Assembly: GCF_003626575.1 (NCBI RefSeq)
Contig: NZ_RBDY01000020.1
Coordinates: forward strand, 53,686 to 117,685
Source of the DNA: Streptomyces radicis
GTDB taxonomy: Bacteria; Actinomycetota; Actinomycetes; Streptomycetales; Streptomycetaceae
Reading direction: 5' to 3'
Length of the DNA: 64,000 bases
The notes under the pieces: model-generated
What the model was told of the DNA's origin: nothing
Seen by the model: the letters and a program-made list of their open reading frames with translations, nothing else
Databases searched by the model: none
Part shown: in pieces, positions 41,886-51,100 of the stretch
Layout of the letters: every line of letters begins with the position of its first letter
How positions within the stretch are numbered: position 1 is the stretch's first letter
Position numbers and translations under genes: made by a program

Positions 41886-43307
41886 ATGTCGAGACTTGAC
41901 CGGGTGAAGACCGGCGTGACCCGCGCGGCGTCGCGGGTGTCCGGTTTCCGGGCGGCGGCGGAGCGCGAGCAGGAGCGCCGCGAGCACGAGGCGGGGGAGC
42001 GCGGCGAGGCGGAGGCCGAGGCCGCGGGCGTGGTGGACGAGACGCCGCCGCGCCCGACGCTCGCGAAGGCCGAGCCCGGCGGTGAGCCGCCGCCCGAGCC
42101 CGAGCCCGCGGCGGAGGGCGGCCGGGCCGAGCCGCCGGGGGGCGAGCCACCGGCGCCGCCCGTGCCGTTGCGGCCGCGGCCCGCCGAGGCGATCCCGTGG
42201 GGCGTGCGCGTCGCGGCCGAGGCCGGGTGGCGCATGCTCGTGCTCGCGGGCGTGATCTGGGTGCTGATGCAGGTGGTCGGGGCGGTCAGCCTGCTGGTCA
42301 TCTCGTTCGCCGCTGGTCTGCTGATCACCGCGCTGCTCCAGCCGTTCGCCGGCTGGCTCAAGCGCGTCGGCTTCGGCCGCGGGACCTCGACCGCGGTGAC
42401 CGCGTTCATCGGGTTCGCGGTGATGGGCCTGATGGGCTGGTTCGTGGTGTGGCAGGTCATAGAGAACAGCGAGGACCTCTCCACCCAGGTGCAGGAGGGC
42501 GTCGAGCGCCTGCGGAACTGGGTGTTGGAGCTGCCGTTCGAGATCACCGAGGAGAACCTCGACGAGTGGGTCGACAACATCAACGGCTGGATCGCCGACA
42601 ACACCGACACGTTGACCTCGGCCGGGCTCGAAGGCGTCAACTACGTCGTGGAGTTCGCGACCGGCGCCGGTCTGACGCTCTTCATCGTGCTGTTCCTGCT
42701 CTACGACGGGCGGGGCGTGTGGCACTGGTTCCTGCGCCTCGTGCCGCGGGCGGCGCGTGAGGGCGTCGCGGGCGCCGGGCCGCGCGCCTGGATCACGCTC
42801 ACGGGGTATGTGCGCGGCACGGTGATAGTCGCGCTGATCGACGCGGTCGGCATCGGGATCGGCCTGTTCGTCATCGATGTGCCGATGGCCGTGCCGCTCG
42901 CGGTGATCGTCTTCGTGTCGGCGTTCGTGCCGCTGGTCGGCGCGATCGCCTCGGGGGCGCTGGCCGTTCTGGTCGCGCTGGTGACCAACGGCGTGGTGGA
43001 CGCGGCGCTCGTGCTCGGCGTCGTGCTGCTGGTGCAGCAGATCGAGGGCCACATCCTCCAGCCGTTCATCCTGGGCCGAATGGTCCGCGTGCACGCGCTC
43101 GCGGTGGTCCTCGGCGTGGCCGCGGGCTCGATGCTGGCCGGGATCCCCGGCGCGGTCGTGTCGGTGCCGCTGATCGCCGTGACGAGCACGGTCGTCAGCT
43201 ATCTGAAGGCGTACCAGGAGGAGGTGGACCGCCGCGCCGGGGTCTCGGGCGGCGGCGGTGGCGCGACCATCGCCGAGGTCTCCCCCGCTGTGGAGCCGCC
43301 CCGCTGA
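41886..43307 (+). CDS. AI-2E family membrane permease
   Basis: This 473-residue protein has a long charged and Pro/Glu-rich cytoplasmic N-terminus (about 1-105) followed by about eight transmembrane segments. It has the AI-2E/PerM family features FVPLVGAIASGALAVLVAL and QQIEGHILQPFILGRMVRV near the C-terminus. Members export small molecules or act as ion antiporters; the substrate here is unknown. The ATG at 41886 has GGAGG upstream. Confidence 0.88.
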   Translation: MSRLDRVKTGVTRAASRVSGFRAAAEREQERREHEAGERGEAEAEAAGVVDETPPRPTLAKAEPGGEPPPEPEPAAEGGRAEPPGGEPPAPPVPLRPRPAEAIPWGVRVAAEAGWRMLVLAGVIWVLMQVVGAVSLLVISFAAGLLITALLQPFAGWLKRVGFGRGTSTAVTAFIGFAVMGLMGWFVVWQVIENSEDLSTQVQEGVERLRNWVLELPFEITEENLDEWVDNINGWIADNTDTLTSAGLEGVNYVVEFATGAGLTLFIVLFLLYDGRGVWHWFLRLVPRAAREGVAGAGPRAWITLTGYVRGTVIVALIDAVGIGIGLFVIDVPMAVPLAVIVFVSAFVPLVGAIASGALAVLVALVTNGVVDAALVLGVVLLVQQIEGHILQPFILGRMVRVHALAVVLGVAAGSMLAGIPGAVVSVPLIAVTSTVVSYLKAYQEEVDRRAGVSGGGGGATIAEVSPAVEPPR

Positions 43308-43326
43308 GCTCGCCCCACCGAGGGCC

Positions 43327-43376
43327 GAACGCCCCGGGCCAGGACCGCCGTCGACGGTTCGGGGCCCGGGGCGTTC
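43327..43376. terminator. Terminator between convergent genes
   Basis: A perfect 14-bp stem, GAACGCCCCGGGCC and GGCCCGGGGCGTTC, with a 22-base loop that can itself fold, lies between the AI-2E permease and the hydrolase gene. It can work in both directions. Confidence 0.75.
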
Positions 43377-43419
43377 CCGTGGCCGTCCAGGGGTCGTGCG
43401 GGGGTCGTGCGGGGGGTCT

Positions 43420-45252
43420 TCAGCCCGCCCAGCCGCGCCGCGGGGGGTGGCGGACCTCGAGGAGCCAGCCGAGCCGGTCCGTGTCGGTCGCCGTCCACCC
43501 CTCGGGCGGCGCGATGGCGGCCCACGCGTCCACGGGGCCTGAGCCGTAGCGGTGCCCGTGCGGGGCGGGGGAGGTGTAGGAGACGGCCATGTCCACGGTC
43601 GTCTGCCAGAAGGTGACAAAGGGGAACCAGTCGATGGAGCCGGTCACATCGGGCCCCAGCGGCTCGTTCAGCCACTCGGGCCGCTTGAACAGCAGGTCGG
43701 GCGACCACCAGACGACCGGGTCAGAGGCGTTCTGGAGGTAGACGACGCGGGGCGTGTCCCACGGCTGCCCGTCGGGCCGCAGCAGGTCGCGCTCCGGGAA
43801 CTGCGCGAAGCGGACGTGCCGCCCCCGGTCGTACTCGGGGCGCCAGATCGGGCTTCCCGCGTCGCGGCTGTCCCGCAACGCGCTGTGGATCGGGCTGAAG
43901 TCGGGCGGCCCGATCAGCAGGGCGCCGTCCGTCCTGGCGATCAGGTCGTCCAGGTCGTCGAACGCCGACTCGATCGCGGCGACGGCCAGGCTCTCGCCGA
44001 AGACCAGCAGCCGCGGTCTGTCGCCCTCGGGCTCCTGCTCCCACCGCGCGTACACGGCGTCGAACAGCGCCTCGGTGGCAAGACCCGCCTCGTTGCGGTC
44101 CACCATGAACGACGCCCAACTCGGCAGGTACGAGTACTGCATCGTGACCACGGCCGTGTCGCCGCCGTGCATGAACTCGAGCGCCTCCACGGTCGTGGGG
44201 TTGACCCAGCCCGTGCCCGTCGTGCCGGTCACGGCGAGCACCGCGCGGTCGAACGCGCCCGTGCGCTCCAGCTCCCGCACGGCCAGCTCGGCGCCGTCCG
44301 CGTAGTCGTCGTAGGAGGCCCTGCCGACATAGGCGCGGACCGGGTCCATCGCGTCCTCGCCGGTGAAGCCGGAGATCTCCTCGCCCGAGATGGCGGTGCC
44401 GGTGAACGTCCTGCCCTTGTTCCCCAGGTCCTCCCACGCGATGAGCGAGTCGGGGCTGCCGGAGAGCAGCGGCGAGAACGGCCGCATCACGCCAGGATCG
44501 GTCGAGCGGTCCTTGGCGGCGGCGATCCGGTCGGCCACCTCCAGGATCCCGCGGTCCCACACGACGTCCCGCGTGCCGATCACCACGACGGTCGTGGACA
44601 GGGCGAGCCCGAGCGCCACGGCCACGGGCCACGGCACGAACCGGCTCAGGAGCTGGGTGAGCAGCCGCGTGCCGAGCCGCACCGAGCGGGCGACCACGAG
44701 CAGCAGGGCGAGCATCACGAGCGAGATGGCCGTGATCATCAGCGAGTGCCACGTCAGGGTCGGCGGCAGGGCCTGGAGCCTGCGCAACTCCCGCTGCATG
44801 TCGGCGCTCTGGCCCAGCATGATCGCCACCGCGAACGGCAGCAGCACCAGATATCCCAGCCACGCCCGCGCCCGCACCCGCTGGCTGGGCCGCCACGGCG
44901 AGACGACCCGGAAGAGCCAGCTGAGCAGCGCGCCGAGGCCGTAGCCGATCGCGGCCGTGATGCCCCCGATCGCGCCCTGGTAGTACCACGGGCGCGGCAC
45001 GAGCGAGGGGGTGAGGGAGAGCCAGAAGAAGAACGTCGCGGCCAGGCACGCGGTGAGATCGGGCCAGCGGCGCACCACCCAGCGGGACCCCGGCCGTTCC
45101 CAGTAGGGCTTGCGGGCGACCCGTATCGCCACGACCGCGACCGAGCGCAGCGCGCCGCGCGCCTCCTGCGCGCCCGCGGTCACGGCTCGGGCGGCCGGCG
45201 CCGTCAGGGCCGCGCCCCCGGGCTCCGCATCAGGCGCCGTCTGCTCAGCCAC
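43420..45252 (-). CDS. Membrane-anchored alpha/beta-hydrolase family protein
   Basis: This 610-residue protein has four to five transmembrane segments in the first 220 residues (starting around LTACLAATFFFWLSLTPSLVP), followed by a large hydrolase domain of the Abhydrolase_9 type. The likely nucleophile lies in LLVFGESLAVAA (GxSxA). Conserved TGTTGTGWVNP and YSYLPSW precede it. The family is common in actinobacteria and has no firm substrate. It starts at GTG with GGAG upstream. Confidence 0.85.
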   Translation of the reverse strand: MAEQTAPDAEPGGAALTAPAARAVTAGAQEARGALRSVAVVAIRVARKPYWERPGSRWVVRRWPDLTACLAATFFFWLSLTPSLVPRPWYYQGAIGGITAAIGYGLGALLSWLFRVVSPWRPSQRVRARAWLGYLVLLPFAVAIMLGQSADMQRELRRLQALPPTLTWHSLMITAISLVMLALLLVVARSVRLGTRLLTQLLSRFVPWPVAVALGLALSTTVVVIGTRDVVWDRGILEVADRIAAAKDRSTDPGVMRPFSPLLSGSPDSLIAWEDLGNKGRTFTGTAISGEEISGFTGEDAMDPVRAYVGRASYDDYADGAELAVRELERTGAFDRAVLAVTGTTGTGWVNPTTVEALEFMHGGDTAVVTMQYSYLPSWASFMVDRNEAGLATEALFDAVYARWEQEPEGDRPRLLVFGESLAVAAIESAFDDLDDLIARTDGALLIGPPDFSPIHSALRDSRDAGSPIWRPEYDRGRHVRFAQFPERDLLRPDGQPWDTPRVVYLQNASDPVVWWSPDLLFKRPEWLNEPLGPDVTGSIDWFPFVTFWQTTVDMAVSYTSPAPHGHRYGSGPVDAWAAIAPPEGWTATDTDRLGWLLEVRHPPRRGWAG

Positions 45253-45411
45253 GTCGTCTCCGCCCCGTTCGCCCTGCCCGTTCGCCCTGCCCTGCGTCCT
45301 TCATCACGCTAGGGGATCAGACGCGGGCGCGGTACGCGGCGTTGCCACGTTGGAGCCTTTCCGTGCTGCCCAGGTGACGGAACCCGTGGTCACGAGGGCC
45401 CCACGGTCTCC

Positions 45412-45453
45412 ACACCCCGTGTATACATGAAGTGTATACACGGGGTGTATAGT
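45412..45453 (+). promoter_or_regulatory. 37-bp perfect inverted repeat and -10 box of the PadR operon
   Basis: The arms ACACCCCGTGTATACA (45412-45427) and its exact complement (45433-45448) flank a 5-base spacer TGAAG. The -10 hexamer TATAGT (45448-45453) begins at the edge of the right arm, and the ATG follows 6 bases later, so the transcript is probably leaderless. The symmetry fits autorepression by the PadR dimer encoded directly downstream. Confidence 0.8.
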
Positions 45454-45459
45454 CTCGGC

Positions 45460-45984
45460 ATGTCCATCAGTCACACGCTCCTCGGCCTGCTGGAGGCCGG
45501 ACCCAGCCATGGGTACGACCTCAAACGGGCCTTCGACAACCACTTCGGCCACGACCGCCCCCTGCACTACGGGCAGGTCTACTCGACGATGTCGAGGCTG
45601 CTGAAGAACGGCCTGGTCGAGGTCGAAGGCACCGAGTCGGGCGGCGGGCCCGAGCGCAAGCGCTACGCCATCACCGACGCCGGGATCACCGACGTCGGCG
45701 ACTGGCTCTCCCGCGCCGAGAAGCCCGAGCCATACCTCCAGAGCGTCCTGTACACCAAGGTCGTGCTGGCCCTGCTCACAGGCCGCGACGCCGCCGCGCT
45801 CCTCGACGTCCAACGCTCCGAGCACCTGCGGCTCATGCGGGAGCTGACCCGCCGCAAGATGGGCGGCGACCTCGCCGACCAACTGATCTGCGACCACGCC
45901 CTGTTCCACCTCGAGGCCGATCTGCGCTGGCTCGAACTGACCGCCGCGCGCCTCGACCGGCTCGCATCGGAGGTCCGCTCATGA
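45460..45984 (+). CDS. PadR-family transcriptional regulator
   Basis: This 174-residue protein has an N-terminal winged helix (LLGLLEAGPSHGYDLKRAF, then YGQVYSTMSRLLKNGLVEVE and KRYAITDAG) and a C-terminal dimerisation helix region. There is no Shine-Dalgarno before the ATG, in line with leaderless translation. Its stop overlaps the ABC ATPase start by four bases, so it is in one operon with the exporter and probably represses it until a toxic ligand is present. Confidence 0.93.
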   Translation: MSISHTLLGLLEAGPSHGYDLKRAFDNHFGHDRPLHYGQVYSTMSRLLKNGLVEVEGTESGGGPERKRYAITDAGITDVGDWLSRAEKPEPYLQSVLYTKVVLALLTGRDAAALLDVQRSEHLRLMRELTRRKMGGDLADQLICDHALFHLEADLRWLELTAARLDRLASEVRS

Positions 45985-46700
45985 GCCAGAACGCCCCCAC
46001 CGCCCCCACCACCCCGTCGGGCGCCGCGCCCCTGCTCGTCGCCTCGGGCCTCCACAAGACCTATGGCGCGACGCCCGCGCTCGCCGGCGCCGACTTCGCC
46101 ATCGCCTCGGGCGAGGTCGTCGCCGTCATGGGCCCGTCGGGCAGCGGCAAGTCCACGCTCCTGCACTGCCTCGCAGGCATCGTGCCCCCCGACGGCGGCA
46201 CCGTCAGCTACGCGGGCCGCGACCTCGCCGGGCTCTCCGACGCCGGGCGCAGCGCCCTGCGCCGCGGCGACTTCGGCTTCGTCTTCCAGTTCGGCCAGCT
46301 GGTGCCCGAGCTGACGTGCGAGGAGAACGTCGCCCTCCCGCTGCGCCTCACCGGCGTCGGCCGCAAGGAGGCCGGGGCCCGCGCCGCCGAGTGGCTCGGG
46401 CGCCTCGAGGTCGACGACGTCCGCCACCACCGCCCGGGACAGATCTCCGGCGGCCAGGGCCAGCGCGTCGCCGTGGCCCGCGCCCTGGTGAACAACCCCC
46501 GCGTCCTCTTCGCCGACGAGCCCACAGGCGCCCTCGACTCCCTCAACGGCGAGCGCGTCATGGAGCTTCTCGTCTCCGCCGCCCGCGACACCGGCGCCGC
46601 CGTCGTCCTGGTCACCCACGAGTCGCGCGTGGCCGCCTACTCCGACCGCGAGGTCGTCGTCCGCGACGGGCGCGCCCGGGACATGGCGGGAGCCCTGTGA
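45981..46700 (+). CDS. ABC transporter ATP-binding protein (MacB/LolD type)
   Basis: This 239-residue ATPase has Walker A GPSGSGKST (about 51-59), the Q-loop, signature SGGQGQR, Walker B VLFADEPTGALD and the switch His in VTHESR. The type works with FtsX-like permeases. The ATG overlaps the padR stop and the gene ends with a GTGA overlap with the permease, so the three genes are tightly coupled. Confidence 0.95.
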   Translation: MSQNAPTAPTTPSGAAPLLVASGLHKTYGATPALAGADFAIASGEVVAVMGPSGSGKSTLLHCLAGIVPPDGGTVSYAGRDLAGLSDAGRSALRRGDFGFVFQFGQLVPELTCEENVALPLRLTGVGRKEAGARAAEWLGRLEVDDVRHHRPGQISGGQGQRVAVARALVNNPRVLFADEPTGALDSLNGERVMELLVSAARDTGAAVVLVTHESRVAAYSDREVVVRDGRARDMAGAL

Positions 46701-49105
46701 GCGAGCGATCAGCCACGTCCCTCGCCACCTGGGCGAGGGAGCTGGCCCTGGGCGCGCGGTTCGCCGTCACCGGCGGTCCTGGCTTGACGCGCACGGCACT
46801 CACCGCGTTCGGCGTCGGCCTCGGCGTCGTCGTGCTGCTGCTCGCCGCCTCGGTGCCCACGATGCTCTCCGCGCGCGAGGACCGCGGCGACGACCGCAAC
46901 CCCGACCCGGTGCTCGAGACCGCCATCGAGGACACCCCCGCCGCCCAGACCTTCCAGGCTTTGAGCGGCTCCACCGAGTACCACGGCGAGGAGATCGGCG
47001 GCTGGGTCGTCCAGCCGCACGGCGGGGCCGCCACCGAGGCCGAACCCCCGCCCGGGCTCGACGCGTTCCCCGCGCCCGGCGAGATGGCCGTCTCCCCCGC
47101 GCTCGCGCGCCTGCTGGAATCCGACGAAGGCGCGCTCCTCGCCGAACGCCTCGACCACCCCGTCGGGGACACCATCGGCGATGAAGGGCTCCAGGGCCCC
47201 GGCGACCTCTACTACTACCTCGGCAGCGACACACTCGACGGGGACACACTCGACGGGGAGGCACTTGACGGGGACGCGATCGACGGGGACGCGAGCAGCG
47301 CCTATGTGTTCGGCGACATGACCATGGGGAGCCCCTCGCTGCCCGCCCCGCTGATCCTGCTCATCGTGGTCATCTGCGTCGTCCTGCTGATGCCCATCGC
47401 CGTCTTCGTCGCCACCGCCGTCAGGTTCGGCGGCGAACGGCGCGACCAGCGGCTCGCCGCGCTGCGCCTCGTCGGCGCCGACATCGACATGACGCGGCGC
47501 GTCGCCGCGGGGGAGACGCTCGTCGGCGCCGTCGCGGGACTCCTGCTCGGCGGCGCCGCGTTCCTCCTGCTGCGCGCCTGGCTCGGCACCGTCACCGTGT
47601 GGGGCTTCTCGGCGTTCTCCCACGACATCGTGCCCGCCCTGCCGCTCGCCGCGCTCATCCTGGTCGGCGTGCCCGTCGCGGCCGTCGTCGTCTCGCTGCT
47701 CGCGCTGCGCGGCATCGCGATCGAGCCGCTCGGCGTCGTGCGCGACGCGACCGAACGCCGTCGGCGCCTGGTCTGGCGGCTGGTGCCGGGCGCGCTCGGC
47801 GTGGTGCTGCTCGCGCCCATGCTGGGCGGCTCGTTCGACGGCGGCAGCACCGGCGGACAGGTCCAGGCCGCGGTGGGCGTCGTGCTGCTGCTCGTCGCGG
47901 CGACGGTCCTGCTGCCCTGGGTCGTCGAACGCGTCGTGGCGCGCCTGCGCGGCGGCCCCGTCTCGTGGCAGCTCGCCACCCGGCGGCTCCAGCTCAGCAG
48001 CGGCGCGGCGGCCAGGACGGTCAGCGGCATCACCGTCGCGGTGGCCGGGGCGACCGCCCTCTACATGCTGTTCATGGGCGTCAGCGACGAGGAGACCGAG
48101 GCCACGGGGCAGGACCCGGACCGCGCCCAGATCGAGATCAGCGAGTCGACCGAGGGTGGCATGACGGCGGTGGAGCTGTCGGGCGAGCTCGAGGGCCTGC
48201 CCGGCGTCGCCGAGGCGCTGGCCTGGGAGACGACCTCGGCGCTGCCCACCGACGCGCGGCCCGTCGACGGGATCACGCCGTCGGCGCAGGTGCTGATGGG
48301 CGACTGCTCCGTGCTGCGCGAGCTGGCCAGGATCGAACGGTGCGCGGACGGCGACGTCTTCGTCCCGCCGGGCGAGGGCGACCCGTGGGAGCTGGCCGTC
48401 GAGCCGGGCCAGCAGCTGATCCTCGGCGTCGACTCCGAGGGTGTGCCCTACGGCGAAGCGCCCGTGCCGTGGACCCTCCCCGAAGACGCGCTCGTCGTCG
48501 AACCCCGCACCGACCCCGGCGGCTACGTCAACGTCGGCGTCCTGGCCACCCCCGGCGCCCTCGACGAGGAGCACATGGCGGGCGGCTGGACCCGCGCGAT
48601 GGTCCGCACGGAGGGCGACGACCCCGACACCCTCGAACACGTCAGGAACGTCGCCTGGGGCGAGCACCGGGACGCCTGGGTCTTCGAGCTGGAGTCCCAG
48701 CGGGTCTCCGACGAACTCGCCGACGTGCAGCGGGCGTTGCTCATCGGCGCCACGGGGGTGATGGCGGTGATCACGGCCAGCATGATCGTGTCGATGCTGG
48801 AACAGCTGCGGGAACGCCGCCGCCTGCTGTCCGCGCTCGTGGCGTTCGGCACCCGGCGCAGGACGCTGAGCGCGTCGCTCCTGTGGCAGACGGCGGTCCC
48901 GGTCGTCCTGGGCCTGGGCCTGGCCGCCATCGTCGGAACGGGGCTCGGCGCCCTGCTGATGTCGATGGTGGACCTGCCGATCGGCGGCTGGCTCGCGTTC
49001 CTCCCGATGGCCGCCGTCGGCGCGGGCATGATCGCGACGGTGACCCTGGTGAGCCTCCCCCTGCTGTGGCACCTGATGCGCCCCGACGGCCTCCGCACGG
49101 AGTGA
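46697..49105 (+). CDS. FtsX-like ABC permease with a repeat-bearing extracellular loop
   Basis: This 802-residue permease has two FtsX units: hydrophobic segments near the start, a group at about 215-390, two more at about 430-475, and a C-terminal group at about 680-795, with large extracellular domains between. It would export or extract peptides or lipids with the preceding ATPase. The first extracellular domain contains four tandem pentapeptides of the form (T/A)(L/I)DGD/E encoded by 15-bp DNA repeats. It starts at a GTG overlapping the ATPase stop. Confidence 0.92.
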   Translation: MSERSATSLATWARELALGARFAVTGGPGLTRTALTAFGVGLGVVVLLLAASVPTMLSAREDRGDDRNPDPVLETAIEDTPAAQTFQALSGSTEYHGEEIGGWVVQPHGGAATEAEPPPGLDAFPAPGEMAVSPALARLLESDEGALLAERLDHPVGDTIGDEGLQGPGDLYYYLGSDTLDGDTLDGEALDGDAIDGDASSAYVFGDMTMGSPSLPAPLILLIVVICVVLLMPIAVFVATAVRFGGERRDQRLAALRLVGADIDMTRRVAAGETLVGAVAGLLLGGAAFLLLRAWLGTVTVWGFSAFSHDIVPALPLAALILVGVPVAAVVVSLLALRGIAIEPLGVVRDATERRRRLVWRLVPGALGVVLLAPMLGGSFDGGSTGGQVQAAVGVVLLLVAATVLLPWVVERVVARLRGGPVSWQLATRRLQLSSGAAARTVSGITVAVAGATALYMLFMGVSDEETEATGQDPDRAQIEISESTEGGMTAVELSGELEGLPGVAEALAWETTSALPTDARPVDGITPSAQVLMGDCSVLRELARIERCADGDVFVPPGEGDPWELAVEPGQQLILGVDSEGVPYGEAPVPWTLPEDALVVEPRTDPGGYVNVGVLATPGALDEEHMAGGWTRAMVRTEGDDPDTLEHVRNVAWGEHRDAWVFELESQRVSDELADVQRALLIGATGVMAVITASMIVSMLEQLRERRRLLSALVAFGTRRRTLSASLLWQTAVPVVLGLGLAAIVGTGLGALLMSMVDLPIGGWLAFLPMAAVGAGMIATVTLVSLPLLWHLMRPDGLRTE
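47231..47290 (+). repeat. Four 15-bp tandem repeats inside the permease gene
   Basis: Four in-frame units of 15 bp encode TLDGD, TLDGE, ALDGD and AIDGD in the first extracellular loop. The first two units differ by one base and the others by more, as expected for an older expansion. The repeat number could vary between strains without breaking the frame. Confidence 0.85.
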
Positions 49106-49113
49106 TCGGCCCC

Positions 49114-49148
49114 GCCCACCCGCCCCCTTTCCTCCGGGGTGGGTGGGC
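49114..49148. terminator. Terminator between convergent genes
   Basis: GCCCACCCGCCCC and GGGGTGGGTGGGC pair over 13 bp with one mismatch, nine bases after the permease stop. Confidence 0.65.
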
Positions 49149-49186
49149 AACGCCGCGCCCGGCCGCTCGGCCCGGGCAGCCCGGGG

Positions 49187-50983
49187 TCAGGCCAGTGCCC
49201 GCAGGGCCTTCCGTACGCGTGCCGTGTCCTTGCGTATCTCCGGCACCTGGGCCGCCGACACGACGTTCGCCTGGGCGTGCAGCAGCCGCTCGTACTCCGC
49301 CCGCAGGCGTTGCAGGACCCGCAGCGCGCGGGGCGTGCCAGGCTCCCCGGCGCCCGCCAGCTCGTCGCCGAGGCGTATCAGGTCCGCCCGCGCCGCCTGG
49401 GCCGCGAGCTCCGCCCGCGCCAGCTCCGCGCGCGCCTCCTCGGGGGTCAGGCGCGCCAGGCGCCTGCGGTGGCGGTCCAGGGCCAGGGTCCTGCGCCGAC
49501 GGCGCGTCAGCCGCCCGGCCAGGAGCGGGAGCACCCAGATCGCCAGGACGGCCACGACGATCAGCACAGCGCGCCACCCGTCCCCCGCGCCGGGGCCCGT
49601 GGCGCGGTCGGAGCCCGCGGCCTCCTCCTCACCGCCCTCCCCGCTGTCCCCGCCGCCCCCGGCGCCCGTGTCCCCGCCGCCGCCCGAGATCGCCGCCGCG
49701 CCGAGGCCCTCGAGCAGCGACGTCATCGTCGACGCCACGAAGTTCTCGTCGCCGCCCCACGCGAACTCCGCCGCCTGCACGAACTCCTCGTCGCCCGTCG
49801 CCGAGACCGTGGAGACCCGCCCGCCGTGGTAGGGGTCGACGAGGAACACCGCGGCGTTCCCGCCGTCGGCGGCGATCAGCCGCGCCGCGTCCGGCTCGTA
49901 CATCGCGTAGTCGTCGCCGGTCTGCAACTCCGTGACGCCCTCGGGCAGGAACGCCACCCGCGCCGACCCGTCCGCCGCCGCGAGGTCGTCGGCCAGCGCG
50001 GCCACCGTGTCGGCGTCCGTGTGGCCGTCGGACACGCCGGGGTGCACATACACCGAAGGGCCCGCCTCGAGCGCCGCGCGCGCCACCTCGGTGACATCGT
50101 CCCCGAGGACCGAGGCCAACAGCGCCACGCGCTCGGGCAGCTCGCCCGCCGGGACCTCCGTGATCCCCGAGGCGCCGACCACCGTCTCCAGCTCGCTGAT
50201 GGAGAACGGCACCCCCGACCCGGCGCTCACCACCGCGGAGAACTCGCCGTCCTCCCACTGCATCAGCAGCGCGACCCCGTCGTCAGGAAGCCCGCCCAGC
50301 ATGGACGCGCGCGCCTCCTCCAGGTCGCCGCCGAGGCCCGAGACCAACGCCACCCGCACCGACGGCACGTCGGCGAACGCGTCGCGCAGCATCTCCTCGT
50401 CGAGCCCGGGGAACGCCTCGCTCACGGCCGGGTCCACGAAGAACAGGTCATCGCCGCCCGCCGTCTCGGCCACCCGCGGCCTCAGGTCACCGTCGAGCGC
50501 GTCGGGCAGCGTCAACAGGAAATTGCCCGCGGGTATGCCGATCCGCTCCATGTCCTCGGCGGCCAGCTCGTCCAGCGTCGCCGACACCCCGGACACCGCC
50601 CACGCCTCCGACGTGTCGGGGCTGTCGCTGACGGGCGTGTGCACTTCGTTGTACACGAGGTAGACGCCAGGGCGGCCCACCTCGGCCGCCAACTCCTGGG
50701 CGGCCGCGTCCCCTTCGGGGATCTCCTCGGTGAGCATGGCCACCCGCACCGGCGTCTCGGCCATGCCGTACCTGGCGTTCATCAGGGCGACCGCGTCGTC
50801 GTCGATCCCCTCGTACCCCTCGGCGACCCACACGCCTGGCCCCTCGGCCAACGCCTCGGCCGCCTCGGCCAGCTGGCCCTCCGCCGCCCGCGCCTGCGGA
50901 GCGGCGAACAGCCCGAGCAGCAGGGCAGGCCCGATCACCGCGGCCACACATCCCGCCCCGCGCCCCCACCGGCCTGCCATCAC
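49187..50983 (-). CDS. Membrane-anchored secreted protein with three internal repeats
   Basis: I do not recognise this 598-residue protein by function. It has a signal peptide (about 1-34) and three related extracellular units (about 45-170, 175-300 and 305-425). Each has a strand with a (V/F)(W/F/Y)V motif, then (V/A)RVA(M/L/F)L, and then a GVxLV-like strand. A Gly/Glu-rich spacer, one transmembrane helix (about 470-490) and a basic, coiled-coil cytoplasmic tail (about 495-598) follow. In overall layout it resembles TPM/DUF4350-type surface proteins. GTG at 50983 or ATG at 50980 may be the start; both have GGGAGG upstream. Confidence 0.75.
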   Translation of the reverse strand: MMAGRWGRGAGCVAAVIGPALLLGLFAAPQARAAEGQLAEAAEALAEGPGVWVAEGYEGIDDDAVALMNARYGMAETPVRVAMLTEEIPEGDAAAQELAAEVGRPGVYLVYNEVHTPVSDSPDTSEAWAVSGVSATLDELAAEDMERIGIPAGNFLLTLPDALDGDLRPRVAETAGGDDLFFVDPAVSEAFPGLDEEMLRDAFADVPSVRVALVSGLGGDLEEARASMLGGLPDDGVALLMQWEDGEFSAVVSAGSGVPFSISELETVVGASGITEVPAGELPERVALLASVLGDDVTEVARAALEAGPSVYVHPGVSDGHTDADTVAALADDLAAADGSARVAFLPEGVTELQTGDDYAMYEPDAARLIAADGGNAAVFLVDPYHGGRVSTVSATGDEEFVQAAEFAWGGDENFVASTMTSLLEGLGAAAISGGGGDTGAGGGGDSGEGGEEEAAGSDRATGPGAGDGWRAVLIVVAVLAIWVLPLLAGRLTRRRRRTLALDRHRRRLARLTPEEARAELARAELAAQAARADLIRLGDELAGAGEPGTPRALRVLQRLRAEYERLLHAQANVVSAAQVPEIRKDTARVRKALRALA

Positions 50984-51100
50984 GCGCCCCTCCCGCTCCG
51001 CCTGCCGCGCTCGTCCGCACCCCCGCCCGCTGCCGGACGCCGCTGTGGGATCCTAAGCCGTCCCACTGACAACTGACATCGGGGAGTTCGGGGGAAGCCC

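Noticed and set aside
43391..43419. GGGGTCGTGCG tandem repeat after the AI-2E gene as a regulatory element
   Set aside because: It is a short GC-rich slippage-type repeat between two convergent stops; nothing supports a function.
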